A stretch of DNA of 64,000 bases from Planktophila turicensis (GTDB taxonomy: Bacteria; Actinomycetota; Actinomycetes; Nanopelagicales; Nanopelagicaceae): assembly GCA_965234405.1 (NCBI GenBank), contig OZ248346.1; one strand, 5' to 3'. Shown piece after piece: positions 8,379 to 17,034 of the stretch. The notes beneath the pieces are model-generated. The model was not told the origin of the DNA. It saw only the letters and a program-made list of their open reading frames with translations, and did not search any database. Position numbers and translations under genes: made by a program. Position 1 is the first letter of the stretch, and each line of letters opens with the position of its first letter.

Positions 8379-8911
8379 TGAGCGCACGCGAGAATCTAAA
8401 GAACGAAATCGTTAAGAAGGCTGTTGTCCACGGCAAAGTTATTTTGTCTTCAGGCAAGGAAGCCGATTACTACGTCGATCTTCGTCGCGTAACTCTTGAT
8501 CATGTAGCAGCACCTCTTGTTGGCGAAGTAATGCTCGATCTAACAAAAGATCTCGAATACGACGCAGTGGGCGGACTAACTTTGGGCGCAGACCCTGTTG
8601 CCACAGCGATGATGCATGTAGCTGCCCGCAACGGTAAAAACATTGATTCTTTTGTAGTTCGTAAGGCTGAAAAGGCACACGGACTTCAGCGCCGCATCGA
8701 AGGTCCAGATGTAAAGGGCAAGAAGGTCTTAGCTGTTGAAGATACTTCTACAACAGGCGGATCAGTTCTTACCGCTGTTGAAGCGCTCAAAGAAGCGGGC
8801 GCAATTGTTGTTGGCGTTGCAGTTATCGTTGAACGCGGTGCAAAGCAGACGATTCTTAATGCAGGCTATAAGTACTACGCCGCTTACTCGCTCGAAGATT
8901 TAGGTCTGTAA
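8378..8911 (+). CDS. pyrE: Orotate phosphoribosyltransferase
   Basis: Joins orotate and PRPP to give orotidine 5'-monophosphate in de novo pyrimidine synthesis. The 177-residue protein has the PRTase fold: an N-terminal orotate hood with ADYYVDLRRV, and the PRPP-binding loop VLAVEDTSTTGGS with its two adjacent acidic residues. RKAEKAHGLQRRIEG is typical of PyrE. It lies 15 bp after hspR but has its own likely leaderless promoter, so it need not be under heat-shock control. It ends 3 bp before the convergent dedA-type gene. Confidence 0.95.
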   Translation: MSARENLKNEIVKKAVVHGKVILSSGKEADYYVDLRRVTLDHVAAPLVGEVMLDLTKDLEYDAVGGLTLGADPVATAMMHVAARNGKNIDSFVVRKAEKAHGLQRRIEGPDVKGKKVLAVEDTSTTGGSVLTAVEALKEAGAIVVGVAVIVERGAKQTILNAGYKYYAAYSLEDLGL

Positions 8912-8914
8912 GAC

Positions 8915-9565
8915 TTACGAGTGATGCTTGCGAGTACTCCACTCGCGGAAGAATTCGATTGCAACGGGTACAACGCTCACAATAATGATGAGCCCCACAA
9001 CCGGCAGAAGATACTTATCTACTGAACCTTCCAGCTTTTCACCGAGCAAATAACCAAGACCAATAATTCCTTGTGTCCAGATAATTGCGCCCAAAACATT
9101 CCAGAACATAAATTTCTTTGCAGGAACACCAACAATGCCAGCAAGTGGATTAATCAGCGTGCGAACAAATGGAATAAAACGAGCTAACACCAGCGCTTTT
9201 CCAGTGCCGTATTTGTTCAACCACTTCTCAGTTGCTTCAACCTTTGATTGCGTGAAGAAGCGACCGTCAGGACGGCTAAATAACTTGCGCCCATATTTTG
9301 CACCGAACCAATAACCAACCTGCGAACCAATAACAGCAACGATGGGCGCACCGATAAAGAGCGCAACTGGATCAAGAGATGCTCCACCCAAGATTGCAGC
9401 CCCTGAACCAGAGGCGGCCACTCCTGCAATAAAGAGAAGTGAATCGCCAGGGAATGCGAGCCCTACCAACAAACCAGTTTCCGCGAAGATGATTGCCAAG
9501 ACACCGATAAGCCCAAGGTCGCCAACAATTGAATGGGCATCAAAGAGGTTTGCAGCAATGTTCAT
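8915..9565 (-). CDS. DedA family membrane protein
   Basis: Polytopic inner-membrane protein of the DedA/SNARE-associated family, linked in other bacteria to membrane homeostasis and lipid-carrier flipping. The chosen start gives 216 residues beginning MNIAANLF. The family motifs E-TGLLVG-FPGDSLL and RFIPFVRT-NPLAG are present, with about five hydrophobic segments. A longer frame reaches 9637 but would overlap the divergent GH32 start. The ATG at 9565 is preceded at 6 nt by TATCCT, matching a leaderless start. Substrate unknown. Confidence 0.87.
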   Translation of the reverse strand: MNIAANLFDAHSIVGDLGLIGVLAIIFAETGLLVGLAFPGDSLLFIAGVAASGSGAAILGGASLDPVALFIGAPIVAVIGSQVGYWFGAKYGRKLFSRPDGRFFTQSKVEATEKWLNKYGTGKALVLARFIPFVRTLINPLAGIVGVPAKKFMFWNVLGAIIWTQGIIGLGYLLGEKLEGSVDKYLLPVVGLIIIVSVVPVAIEFFREWSTRKHHS

Positions 9566-9571
9566 GACTCG

Positions 9572-9581
9572 AGGATAAGGT
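9572..9581. promoter_or_regulatory. Overlapping divergent -10 elements (dedA-type gene and GH32 gene)
   Basis: On the minus strand TATCCT (9572-9577) lies 6 nt before the DedA ATG. On the plus strand TAAGGT (9576-9581) lies 7 nt before the GTG at 9589. The two hexamers share two base pairs, and only 23 bp separate the start codons. Both transcripts would be leaderless, and polymerase binding at one site should exclude the other. Confidence 0.45.
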
Positions 9582-9588
9582 AACGGCC

Positions 9589-10890
9589 GTGAATATTCAT
9601 CCCAATGGCGAGTTAATGAATGAAAAATATCGCCCACAGTTTCATTTCACCCCTATTCGTAATTGGATGAATGACCCCAACGGGTTGCTCTATTACAAAG
9701 GTAAATATCACCTATTTTTCCAACATAACCCGCAGGCAAATGTCTGGGGAAATATGTCATGGGGACATGCAGTCAGTAATGATCTTTATTCTTGGCAAGA
9801 GTTACCAGTTTCAATTAATTGCACACCAACATCTGGAATCTTTTCTGGAAGTGCTGTAGTTGATTTTGAAAACACATCAGGTTTTGGAACTACAGAGAAT
9901 CCACCGATTGTTGCTATTTATACAGAACATCAAAATGATGAAAGTAATCAATCACAATGTTTGGCATATAGCGTCGATGAAGGTCTGACATTTACAAAGT
10001 ACGAAGGTAATCCTGTTCTTGATATCAACCTTCCCAACTTTCGTGATCCAAAGGTAAGTTGGATTGATGGTCAATGGATTATGACTCTGGCGCTTCCACA
10101 AGAATTTAAAATCTCTTTCTACTCTTCACCCAACTTAAAAGAGTGGACACACTTAAGCGACTTTGGCCCTGCAGCTGAAGTTGGAGGAATCTGGGAATGC
10201 CCGGATTTATTCCAGCTCGGCGATAAGTGGGTCTTGATTGTTTCGCTCAACCCAGGTGGATTCCAGATTGGATCGGGAACTCAATATTTCGTTGGCCAAT
10301 GGAACGGCAAAGAATTTATCGCAGATGATGTGCAGACACGTTGGATTGATTACGGCCGCGATAACTATGCAGGTGTCACATTCTCTAACGCCCCAGAAAA
10401 CAAACGAATCTTCTTAGGTTGGATGAGCAACTGGGATTACGCAGTCAAAGTTCCAACCGATCCATGGCGAAGTGCGATGACAGTTCCGCGCGAACTTTCA
10501 CTAAAAGGAAATACTCTGGTGCAGACACCGATTGAAAAACCAGGTGGCTTCCCAGAAGTTTCATTTACAACAAGTTCTGGTGCAATCCGTATTCATGAAA
10601 CCCCAGATCGTTTTGCCGAAATCGGCGTTCGCAACGGAAAGATTTATGCCGATACATCCAATGCCTGGAATGAAATAGCAGCGCCACTGGCGCAAGAAGT
10701 CCCCGCACCAACGAGCGAGGTCGACTTCAGAGTCATTGTGGATCGGGGCTCAATCGAGGTTTTTGCCGCTGGTTCCACCGTCTGTTTCACAAACCTTGTG
10801 CTTGTTGATACTTCGCTGCACTATGTCGAAACAATTGGCGAAGTGAATAACCTTAAATTGCAGCAGTTGTATCGCGAACAACAAGGCTAA
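9589..10890 (+). CDS. GH32 beta-fructosidase (levanase / sucrose hydrolase type)
   Basis: Hydrolyses beta-fructosides such as sucrose, inulin or levan oligomers. The 433-residue protein has the three GH32 catalytic motifs: WMNDPNG (residues 26-32, nucleophile Asp), FRDPKV (transition-state stabiliser, about 151-156) and WECPD (acid/base Glu at about 203). A five-bladed propeller and a small C-terminal beta-sandwich follow. No signal peptide, so it is probably cytoplasmic and acts on imported sugar. The GTG is chosen because TAAGGT sits 7 nt upstream; an in-frame ATG at 9616 gives a 424-residue alternative. Its 3' end overlaps the convergent lacI-type gene by 38 bp. Confidence 0.92.
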   Translation: MNIHPNGELMNEKYRPQFHFTPIRNWMNDPNGLLYYKGKYHLFFQHNPQANVWGNMSWGHAVSNDLYSWQELPVSINCTPTSGIFSGSAVVDFENTSGFGTTENPPIVAIYTEHQNDESNQSQCLAYSVDEGLTFTKYEGNPVLDINLPNFRDPKVSWIDGQWIMTLALPQEFKISFYSSPNLKEWTHLSDFGPAAEVGGIWECPDLFQLGDKWVLIVSLNPGGFQIGSGTQYFVGQWNGKEFIADDVQTRWIDYGRDNYAGVTFSNAPENKRIFLGWMSNWDYAVKVPTDPWRSAMTVPRELSLKGNTLVQTPIEKPGGFPEVSFTTSSGAIRIHETPDRFAEIGVRNGKIYADTSNAWNEIAAPLAQEVPAPTSEVDFRVIVDRGSIEVFAAGSTVCFTNLVLVDTSLHYVETIGEVNNLKLQQLYREQQG

Positions 10891-11854
10891 GCGGAACCAA
10901 AATATTCTTATGCTCACTTACTGGGTGAGCGATTTCAGAGATAGCTGCAGCTGCAGCAACTTGTCCTTCAAATTGAGGCGGCTGCGCAACGGTTGTTAAA
11001 CCCACATACTGTGCAATCAAGTGATCATCAAAGCCAATCACTGACATATCTTCAGGAACGCGCAAGCCTTTCTTGCGAATAGCTTTCAGCGCGCCGAATG
11101 CCATTTCATCAGAATGACAGAAGAGCGCTGTCGGCAACTTCTTCCTCTGCAAGAAAGCTTCCATAGCAATCTCTGCGGTGTAGATATTAAAGTCGCCACG
11201 GATTTCAAAATCAGGATTCCATTCAGCGCCAACTTCATTGAGCACTTCAATAAAACCTTTGGTGCGATTATCTGAGACATCAAAGTTATAAGCAGTTTCG
11301 CGCTGGCCAGATAGAACCGCAATCTCGCGATGACCTAAATCAGTTAAGTGTTTTGTTGCTACGCGCCCACCCATCACATCATCGATTGCAACGCTTGTAC
11401 ATCCTTCATGAATAAATCCAATTGTTGTAATGGGTATTCCCAAACTAAGAAGTGATTCAAACTCTTCATCTGTCGGCGGCATACTTACAACAATTAACGC
11501 ATCAACTTTTCCGCGCAACTGCTTATGTTGAAAAATTCTCTGTCGCGCTTCAACTTGAGAAAAGTTATATAGAAGTAGATCCATTCCAGCTTCGCGCAAA
11601 CTCTGTTCAATTCCATTAATCGCTTCAGCAAAGTACCAACGAGATATATACGGAGCGATGACACCGATTCGATTTGTGCGTTGAATAAGTTCGCGTGGAA
11701 TTAAATCTGATCGCAACGGATAATTAAGTTCCATTGCAGCTGCAACAATCTTTGATCGCGTAACTTCATTAACGTGGTGCAGACCTCGAAGCGCGCGAGA
11801 AACCGTGGCTGGTGAAACCCCAGCCTTTTCGGCGATCTCGACGACTCCAGCCAT
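10853..11854 (-). CDS. LacI-family transcriptional regulator of the sugar locus
   Basis: Sugar-responsive repressor. The 333-residue protein opens with a LacI helix-turn-helix (EIAEKAGVSPATVSRAL) and hinge, then a periplasmic-binding-protein-like effector domain ending with a typical GFDDH segment. An upstream in-frame extension to 12064 lacks homology-like character. The ATG at 11854 is chosen because the helix-turn-helix starts right after it and a G-rich AAGGGGTGG lies about 6 nt upstream. It is divergent from the ABC transporter genes and convergent with GH32. The inverted repeats at 11977-12057 are candidate operators. Effector sugar unknown. Confidence 0.92.
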   Translation of the reverse strand: MAGVVEIAEKAGVSPATVSRALRGLHHVNEVTRSKIVAAAMELNYPLRSDLIPRELIQRTNRIGVIAPYISRWYFAEAINGIEQSLREAGMDLLLYNFSQVEARQRIFQHKQLRGKVDALIVVSMPPTDEEFESLLSLGIPITTIGFIHEGCTSVAIDDVMGGRVATKHLTDLGHREIAVLSGQRETAYNFDVSDNRTKGFIEVLNEVGAEWNPDFEIRGDFNIYTAEIAMEAFLQRKKLPTALFCHSDEMAFGALKAIRKKGLRVPEDMSVIGFDDHLIAQYVGLTTVAQPPQFEGQVAAAAAISEIAHPVSEHKNILVPLSLVVRDTTAAI

Positions 11855-11976
11855 CTGCCCACCCCTTCGCTTGCCGACTGCAAATTCCTGCAAAACCTCT
11901 GCAAAAGGTACCCCCGAGACCCCCTTTTTAGATAGCCCACCCCCGCACTTTGAGCGTAGAAACCAGCGCCCCGCAC

Positions 11977-12057
11977 CGTTTATAACGCTTTTATTACCTT
12001 CCGCCCCGCGCGCTAGCGACCTGCGAACGATTAGCAATACCGTTGCCTCACGTTCGC
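11977..12057. promoter_or_regulatory. Inverted repeats in the lacI-type / sugar-binding-protein spacer
   Basis: The 256-bp divergent spacer (11855-12110) contains CGTT-N3-AACG (11977-11987). It also has a pair of 7-bp arms, GCGAACG (12023-12029) and CGTTCGC (12051-12057), with an inner AACG/CGTT pair between them. LacI-family operators usually carry a central CG and such AACG/CGTT half-sites. These are candidate operators for the adjacent regulator; no promoter hexamers stood out. Confidence 0.4.
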
Positions 12058-12110
12058 GGCTCAAGGCCTGTCCCCATAGCCGCTACACCCTCAATAGAAA
12101 AGGTATCCAC

Positions 12111-13409
12111 ATGCTAAAGAAAAAGGGTCTACTTGTTGGAGCTGCAGTTGCAGTTCTATCACTCGTAGCAACTACTTTCACAGCAACATCAGCATCAGCT
12201 GCTGGCTGTGACGAATATTCAAAGTGGAAGGGCACAGGAACAGTAAAGATTTTCGCTGGTATCCGTGATCCTGAAGCAACAACAATGGAAAAGATTTTCG
12301 CTGAGTTCACAAAGTGCACAGGCATCAAGATTGCTTACGAAGGCACAGACCAGTTCGAAACTCTTCTCCCAGTACGCGTTAAGGGCGGAAACGCACCTGA
12401 CCTCGCAATCATTCCTCAGCCAGGTTTGGTAGCAACAATGGTCGCAACAGGTAAGGCTGTCCCAATTTCAGCTGCAACTCGCGCAAACCTTTCTAACTAC
12501 TACAACCCAGCTTGGGCATCATTCACAACAATCAACGGACGTATCTACGGTGCACCATTCGGCGCATCTTCAAAGTCACTCGTTTGGTACTCACCAGCAC
12601 AGTTCAAGAAGCTTGGCGTTTCAATTCCAGATACATGGAAGGAAATGGAAGCAGTAGCTACCAAGTTCGAAAAGGCTGGAGCTAACCCATGGTGTGCAGG
12701 AATCGAGTCAGGTGCAGCTACAGGTTGGCCAGCAACTGACTGGATCGAGCAGATGGTTCTTCGCGAACAGGGTCCAAAGAAGTACAACCAGTGGTGGCAA
12801 GGCAAGCTCAAGTTCTCATCACCAGAAATTCTTGGTGCAATGAACAAGGTAGCTGCTTGGCTCGGAACTAAGGACCAGGTCGGTGACCTCAAGTCTGTAG
12901 CAACACGTAAGTTCCAGGATGCAGGCGTTCCAGGACTTAAGAACGGTACTTGCGGCATGTTGCAGCAGGCATCTTTCTACTCATCAATGTTCCCAGCAGG
13001 AACAACATTCGGTCCTGCAGGTGACGCAGATGCGTTCTACCTCCCACCAACAAACTCTAAGTTTGGTAAGCCAATCATGGGTGGCGGAGAGTTCCCAGTC
13101 GCATTCTCAAAGAAGAAGGAAGTTGGATTCGTCCAGGATTACCTATCTTCACCTGTATACGGCATTGAGCGCGCGAAGGCAGGCGGATGGACATCAGCTA
13201 ACACTGGTATCCCACTATCTTCATACTCAGATCCAGTTCTTAAGGTTGTCGCAGCACAGCTTCAGAACAAGTCTGGCGCAATCGTGTTCGACGCATCTGA
13301 CTTGATGCCAACTGCAGTAAACGGTGCTTTCTGGAAGGAAATGACCAAGTTCTACGCAGAAGGTAAGTCAATGAAGGAAGTTGCATCTTCAATCGACGCT
13401 AACTGGTAA
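12111..13409 (+). CDS. ABC transporter sugar-binding protein (alpha-glucoside type, AglE-like)
   Basis: Extracellular receptor of a carbohydrate importer. It has 432 residues from the ATG at 12111, which begins a clear signal peptide: KKK, a hydrophobic core, then an alanine-rich cleavage region with a Cys at residue 33. Whether that Cys is lipidated is uncertain, since the lipobox is weak. The mature part is a family-1 solute-binding protein with KIFAGIRDPEATTMEKIF and a conserved mid-region. Four Cys in total suggest disulfides. A longer frame from 11805 lacks sense. A strong hairpin follows the gene, so this receptor is probably made in excess over the permeases. Confidence 0.88.
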   Translation: MLKKKGLLVGAAVAVLSLVATTFTATSASAAGCDEYSKWKGTGTVKIFAGIRDPEATTMEKIFAEFTKCTGIKIAYEGTDQFETLLPVRVKGGNAPDLAIIPQPGLVATMVATGKAVPISAATRANLSNYYNPAWASFTTINGRIYGAPFGASSKSLVWYSPAQFKKLGVSIPDTWKEMEAVATKFEKAGANPWCAGIESGAATGWPATDWIEQMVLREQGPKKYNQWWQGKLKFSSPEILGAMNKVAAWLGTKDQVGDLKSVATRKFQDAGVPGLKNGTCGMLQQASFYSSMFPAGTTFGPAGDADAFYLPPTNSKFGKPIMGGGEFPVAFSKKKEVGFVQDYLSSPVYGIERAKAGGWTSANTGIPLSSYSDPVLKVVAAQLQNKSGAIVFDASDLMPTAVNGAFWKEMTKFYAEGKSMKEVASSIDANW

Positions 13410-13456
13410 TTAATTACCAATAGCTCATTGCAGTTAAGCAATAAGAAGTAAAGATG

Positions 13457-13483
13457 CCGGGGTCCACACCTTGTGGGCCCCGG
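13457..13483 (+). terminator. Strong hairpin after the binding-protein gene (partial terminator)
   Basis: A 12-bp stem, C-G rich with one G-T pair (13457-13468 with 13472-13483), closes a 3-nt loop and is followed by TCTCTTCTT. It lies between the binding-protein gene and the permease genes. Such hairpins commonly stop part of the transcription or protect the upstream mRNA, giving more binding protein than permease. Confidence 0.75.
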
Positions 13484-13547
13484 TCTCTTCTTAGATAATC
13501 ACCACCTAATAAAAAATATTTACCGAGCTGAAAGGATGTAAACGAAA

Positions 13548-14531
13548 ATGACATGGTCAAGTTTGCTCAACAGCTCTGGTCCGAAAATTCTTCAGATCCT
13601 CGCAGTGCTCGCTATCTTCTTCGGTTTCTACGGAGTCGCATTTGCAGCTGGAGCACGCGTTCAAGGCAAGAAGCAAAATATTCTTGCACTCTCACTCTTC
13701 TTAGTACCTGCACTAATCCTTGCCGCTATCGGTCTTGGAATTCCTGCAATTCAAACTTTTATCGAATCATTTAAAAACGCTGACTCATCACAATGGGTTG
13801 GCTTTGCAAACTACACACGCGCTTTCCAGGATCCAGACATCCTCCTTGCATTCCGTAACACCATGCTCTGGATCATCATCTCGCCAATTGTCGTAACAGC
13901 ACTTGGCTTGGGTCTTGCAACAATGCTTAACAAGATGAAGCGCGAAGCACTCGCTAAGTCACTGATCTTTATGCCGATGGCAATCTCATTCGTTGGTGGT
14001 TCACTTATCTGGAACTTGATGTACCAATATCAAGAACCAGAGATGAATCAGACTGGTCTTGTTGGCCAGCTCATGAAGTCACTTGGAATTCCTCTGCAGC
14101 ACCTTCTGTTGTGGTCACCATGGAACAACTTGTTCCTTATGGCCGTTTACGTATGGGGAACAACCGGCTTCGGCATGGTGATCTTGTCTGCGGCTATTAA
14201 GAACATTCCTTCTGATATCGAAGAAGCAGCCCAGCTCGATGGCGCTTCCGGATTCACACTCTTCCGCACAGTCACAGTGCCAATGGTCAAAACCACCATC
14301 ATCGTTGTTCTTACAACTGCGATGGTTGGCACGCTCAAGCTCTTCGACGTCATCCACACAATGACCGGCGGAAACTTCAAGACCGACGTGCTTTCCAACC
14401 GTATGTTCGACGAGCACTTCGTCTATCTCAACAACGGCCGCGGATCTACGCTCGCAATCTTGATCTTCTTGGGCGTTTTACCTATTACTTACTACAACAT
14501 CCGCTCTATTCGCGCAGAACGGAAGCACTAA
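13548..14531 (+). CDS. ABC sugar transporter permease (AglF/MalF-like)
   Basis: Inner-membrane permease of the sugar importer. The 327-residue protein has an extra N-terminal hydrophobic segment (about residues 12-35), as in alpha-glucoside AglF proteins, then about six transmembrane helices. The EAA loop that contacts the ATPase reads EEAAQLDGASGFTLFRTV, near residue 225. A Shine-Dalgarno AAAGGATG precedes the ATG. The next permease gene starts 2 bp after its stop. No ATP-binding subunit is encoded nearby, so a shared MsiK/MalK-type ATPase elsewhere is likely. Confidence 0.9.
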   Translation: MTWSSLLNSSGPKILQILAVLAIFFGFYGVAFAAGARVQGKKQNILALSLFLVPALILAAIGLGIPAIQTFIESFKNADSSQWVGFANYTRAFQDPDILLAFRNTMLWIIISPIVVTALGLGLATMLNKMKREALAKSLIFMPMAISFVGGSLIWNLMYQYQEPEMNQTGLVGQLMKSLGIPLQHLLLWSPWNNLFLMAVYVWGTTGFGMVILSAAIKNIPSDIEEAAQLDGASGFTLFRTVTVPMVKTTIIVVLTTAMVGTLKLFDVIHTMTGGNFKTDVLSNRMFDEHFVYLNNGRGSTLAILIFLGVLPITYYNIRSIRAERKH

Positions 14532-14533
14532 CC

Positions 14534-15475
14534 ATGGCCAAGCTATCTTTGAAGAAGAACAAGCCGCTCCTAGCCGAGCACGGCACCAAGCCATTCACCT
14601 CACCAATCGCATCAGCGGTTGTAACCGTGATTGCGCTTTTGTGGACAGTTCCAACTCTTGGACTTGTCGTTACATCTTTCCGCACCAAGGAAGACATTCT
14701 CTCTTCAGGTTGGTGGACATCATTTAGCAATCCAACATTTACTCTCGACAACTTCCGCGCAGTTCTGCTTACAGGTGGCGGTTCACTCGGCTCAGAAGGA
14801 ATGATTCCTTTTGCAGTGAACTCACTTGCAATCACAATTCCTGCAGTTGTTCTCTCTGTTGGTTTCGGACTCATGGCTGCATACGCACTTGCCTGGATCC
14901 CATTCCGCTTTAGCAACCAAGTCTTCTACTCACTCTTTGCGTTGCAAGGTGTTCCACTACAGCTTTCACTCTTGCCGCTTCTTACATTCTTCGCAACTGG
15001 TGTTCAAATCGGTGGAACACAAATCATTCCACCACTTGGAATCGTCGGAACTTTGGCTGCAGTCTGGTTCCCACACGTAATGTTCGGTCTTCCACTTGTT
15101 ACATACTTACTTCACAACTTCGTTTCAGCACTTCCTCGCGAACTTCTTGAAGCAGCGCGCGTCGATGGTGCAAACCACTTCGAAGTCTTCCGCAAGATTG
15201 TTCTTCCACTTTCACTTCCTGCAGTTGCATCGATTGCAATCTTCCAGTTCCTATGGATCTGGAATGACTTGCTCGTAGCCCTTGTATTCGCAGGCGGAAC
15301 AGATGACGTAGCTCCACTCACACTTCACCTTGCAAACCTTGGTGGTTCACTCGGTTCTAAGTGGGAGAACGTAGCTCCTGCAGCGTTGTTCTCGATCATC
15401 ATTCCGTTGATCGTCTTCTTCTCACTACAGCGCTACTTCGTCCGCGGACTCCTTGCAGGTTCTGTTAAGTCTTAA
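14534..15475 (+). CDS. ABC sugar transporter permease (AglG/MalG-like)
   Basis: Second permease of the importer. The 313-residue protein has about six transmembrane helices and a canonical EAA loop ELLEAARVDGANHFEVFRKI, near residue 205. The ending RYFVRGLLAGSVKS is typical of MalG-type permeases. It is coupled to the preceding permease gene by a 2-bp spacer. It ends 50 bp before the convergent beta-glucosidase gene, and that short gap has no evident terminator. Confidence 0.9.
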   Translation: MAKLSLKKNKPLLAEHGTKPFTSPIASAVVTVIALLWTVPTLGLVVTSFRTKEDILSSGWWTSFSNPTFTLDNFRAVLLTGGGSLGSEGMIPFAVNSLAITIPAVVLSVGFGLMAAYALAWIPFRFSNQVFYSLFALQGVPLQLSLLPLLTFFATGVQIGGTQIIPPLGIVGTLAAVWFPHVMFGLPLVTYLLHNFVSALPRELLEAARVDGANHFEVFRKIVLPLSLPAVASIAIFQFLWIWNDLLVALVFAGGTDDVAPLTLHLANLGGSLGSKWENVAPAALFSIIIPLIVFFSLQRYFVRGLLAGSVKS

Positions 15476-15525
15476 TGTCGGGGCGCAAAGCCTTCAGTTA
15501 TTGGGCAGGGGTTCCTCGTTAACTC

Positions 15526-16899
15526 TTAAATATCGGAACCATTTGTTCTAATCGTGTCCGCATAGAAGTAACCAGAATCCTTAATAGTGCGCTTCTGTGT
15601 ATCGAAATCAACGTGCACAATTCCAAAACGCTTCTCGTATCCCAGCGCCCATTCGAAGTTATCCATCAGTGACCACTCGTAATAACCCTTAAGTGGCGCA
15701 CCTTCTGCGATTGCTTCGGCAAGGGCAGCAAGGTGAGCTTGTAAGTAATTCACACGACGTTGATCATGGCACTTTCCATCAGCACTAATTCCTTCATCAA
15801 ATGCTGCGCCATTTTCGGTGATGTAAAGATCAGGAAGCGCACTTCCATATTCTTTATGCCAACGCACCAAGAGATCCCTAATACCTTCTGGAGTTTGTGG
15901 CCAACCCATATCGGTTAGATCTCCAGGTGCTGCTTCATCGATATCGAGTTCAAAGAGTCCGGCGATTGAATGCCACTGCATTGGCTCACCCTTTGATGCA
16001 TGAATGAAGTTATCGAAGTAGTAATTAATTCCAATAAAATCATTCTTCACTGTTGCTGATTCAAGGTCGCCCGGCTTAATGACTGCACCGAGTTCGTCAC
16101 CGAACTCATCGAGCAAGATTTGTGGGTATTTACCCTTCATAAATGCATCCATCCAGAATGTATTCAAGTGGGCATCACTTACTTCGTATGCATGGCGCTG
16201 AACTGGATCATTCATATCATCTGCACGGAAGTTGGTCTGGTTTAGTACCGGACCAGTCAAAATATCGCTACGCACTGCGCGCATTGCATTCGTTGATGCA
16301 ACATGTGCCAAGACGGTGTGGTGCGCTGCCGCAAAGGCAGATTTACGATCCTTCACACCTGGTGCGTGAATTCCAATTCCATAGCCAAGCCATGAAACTA
16401 CCCACGGTTCGTTAATCGGTGTCCACTTCTTTACGCGATCACCAAAGTGTTCAACAACGGCAGTTGAGTAATCCGCAAACGCCTTAACGATGTCGCGGTT
16501 AGTCCAGCCACCCTTATCTTGCAGAGTTTGTGGCAAATCCCAGTGATACAAAGTTGCCAGCGGTTCGATTCCTGCTTCAAGCAACGCATCGATTAATCGA
16601 TCGTAGAAAGCAAAGCCACGTTCTTCGCGCACGCCATCGCCGTTGGGAAACATACGAGGCCATGCGAACGAGAATCGGTAGGACTTAAGACCAAGTTCCT
16701 TCATCAGCGCGATATCTTCGAGATAGCGGTGATAGTGATCATTGGCGACGTCTCCTGTATCGCCGTTGGCTACCTTGCCCGGCGTCTTACAGAATGTGTC
16801 CCAGATCGATAGCCCGCGGCCATCTTCATAAGCTGCGCCCTCGATTTGATAGCTGGAGGTCGCAGCGCCCCAGATAAAGTCCTTTGGAAATGTGGCCAT
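15526..16899 (-). CDS. GH1 beta-glucosidase
   Basis: Retaining glycosidase that splits beta-glucosides such as cellobiose. The 457-residue length is typical for bacterial GH1. The start reads FPKDFIWGAATSSYQIEG. The acid/base Glu is E164 in TPINEPW and the nucleophile is E362 in YITENG. The ending ALGYEKRFGIVHVDF is also characteristic. No signal peptide, so it is cytoplasmic. The ATG is preceded at 6 nt by TACGCT, a leaderless-type -10. It faces the ABC permease genes convergently and probably handles sugar that the importer brings in. Confidence 0.95.
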   Translation of the reverse strand: MATFPKDFIWGAATSSYQIEGAAYEDGRGLSIWDTFCKTPGKVANGDTGDVANDHYHRYLEDIALMKELGLKSYRFSFAWPRMFPNGDGVREERGFAFYDRLIDALLEAGIEPLATLYHWDLPQTLQDKGGWTNRDIVKAFADYSTAVVEHFGDRVKKWTPINEPWVVSWLGYGIGIHAPGVKDRKSAFAAAHHTVLAHVASTNAMRAVRSDILTGPVLNQTNFRADDMNDPVQRHAYEVSDAHLNTFWMDAFMKGKYPQILLDEFGDELGAVIKPGDLESATVKNDFIGINYYFDNFIHASKGEPMQWHSIAGLFELDIDEAAPGDLTDMGWPQTPEGIRDLLVRWHKEYGSALPDLYITENGAAFDEGISADGKCHDQRRVNYLQAHLAALAEAIAEGAPLKGYYEWSLMDNFEWALGYEKRFGIVHVDFDTQKRTIKDSGYFYADTIRTNGSDI

Positions 16900-17034
16900 G
16901 GGTTGAGCGTACTTTCACATGTAATAAATATGTATAGATTTGCTAAAAAGCCCCCTCCAGACCCTAAACTTCGCAGAGCCTGCGCGCCTCTCCCTCAACT
17001 TGGGGCGCCCTGACTCTCCAATGGAGGAGAAAAC

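Noticed and set aside
9566..9637. 24-residue N-terminal extension of the DedA-type protein
   Set aside because: It would overlap the GH32 start and both -10 elements; the shorter form starts at a leaderless-type signal and fits the family.
11855..12064. 70-residue N-terminal extension of the LacI-type regulator
   Set aside because: The helix-turn-helix begins right after the ATG at 11854, which has a good Shine-Dalgarno, and the extension would run through candidate operators.
13457..13483. Hairpin after the sugar-binding protein as a full terminator of the operon
   Set aside because: The following tract is TCTCTTCTT rather than a run of T, and the permease genes continue downstream, so it is treated as a partial terminator or mRNA stabiliser.
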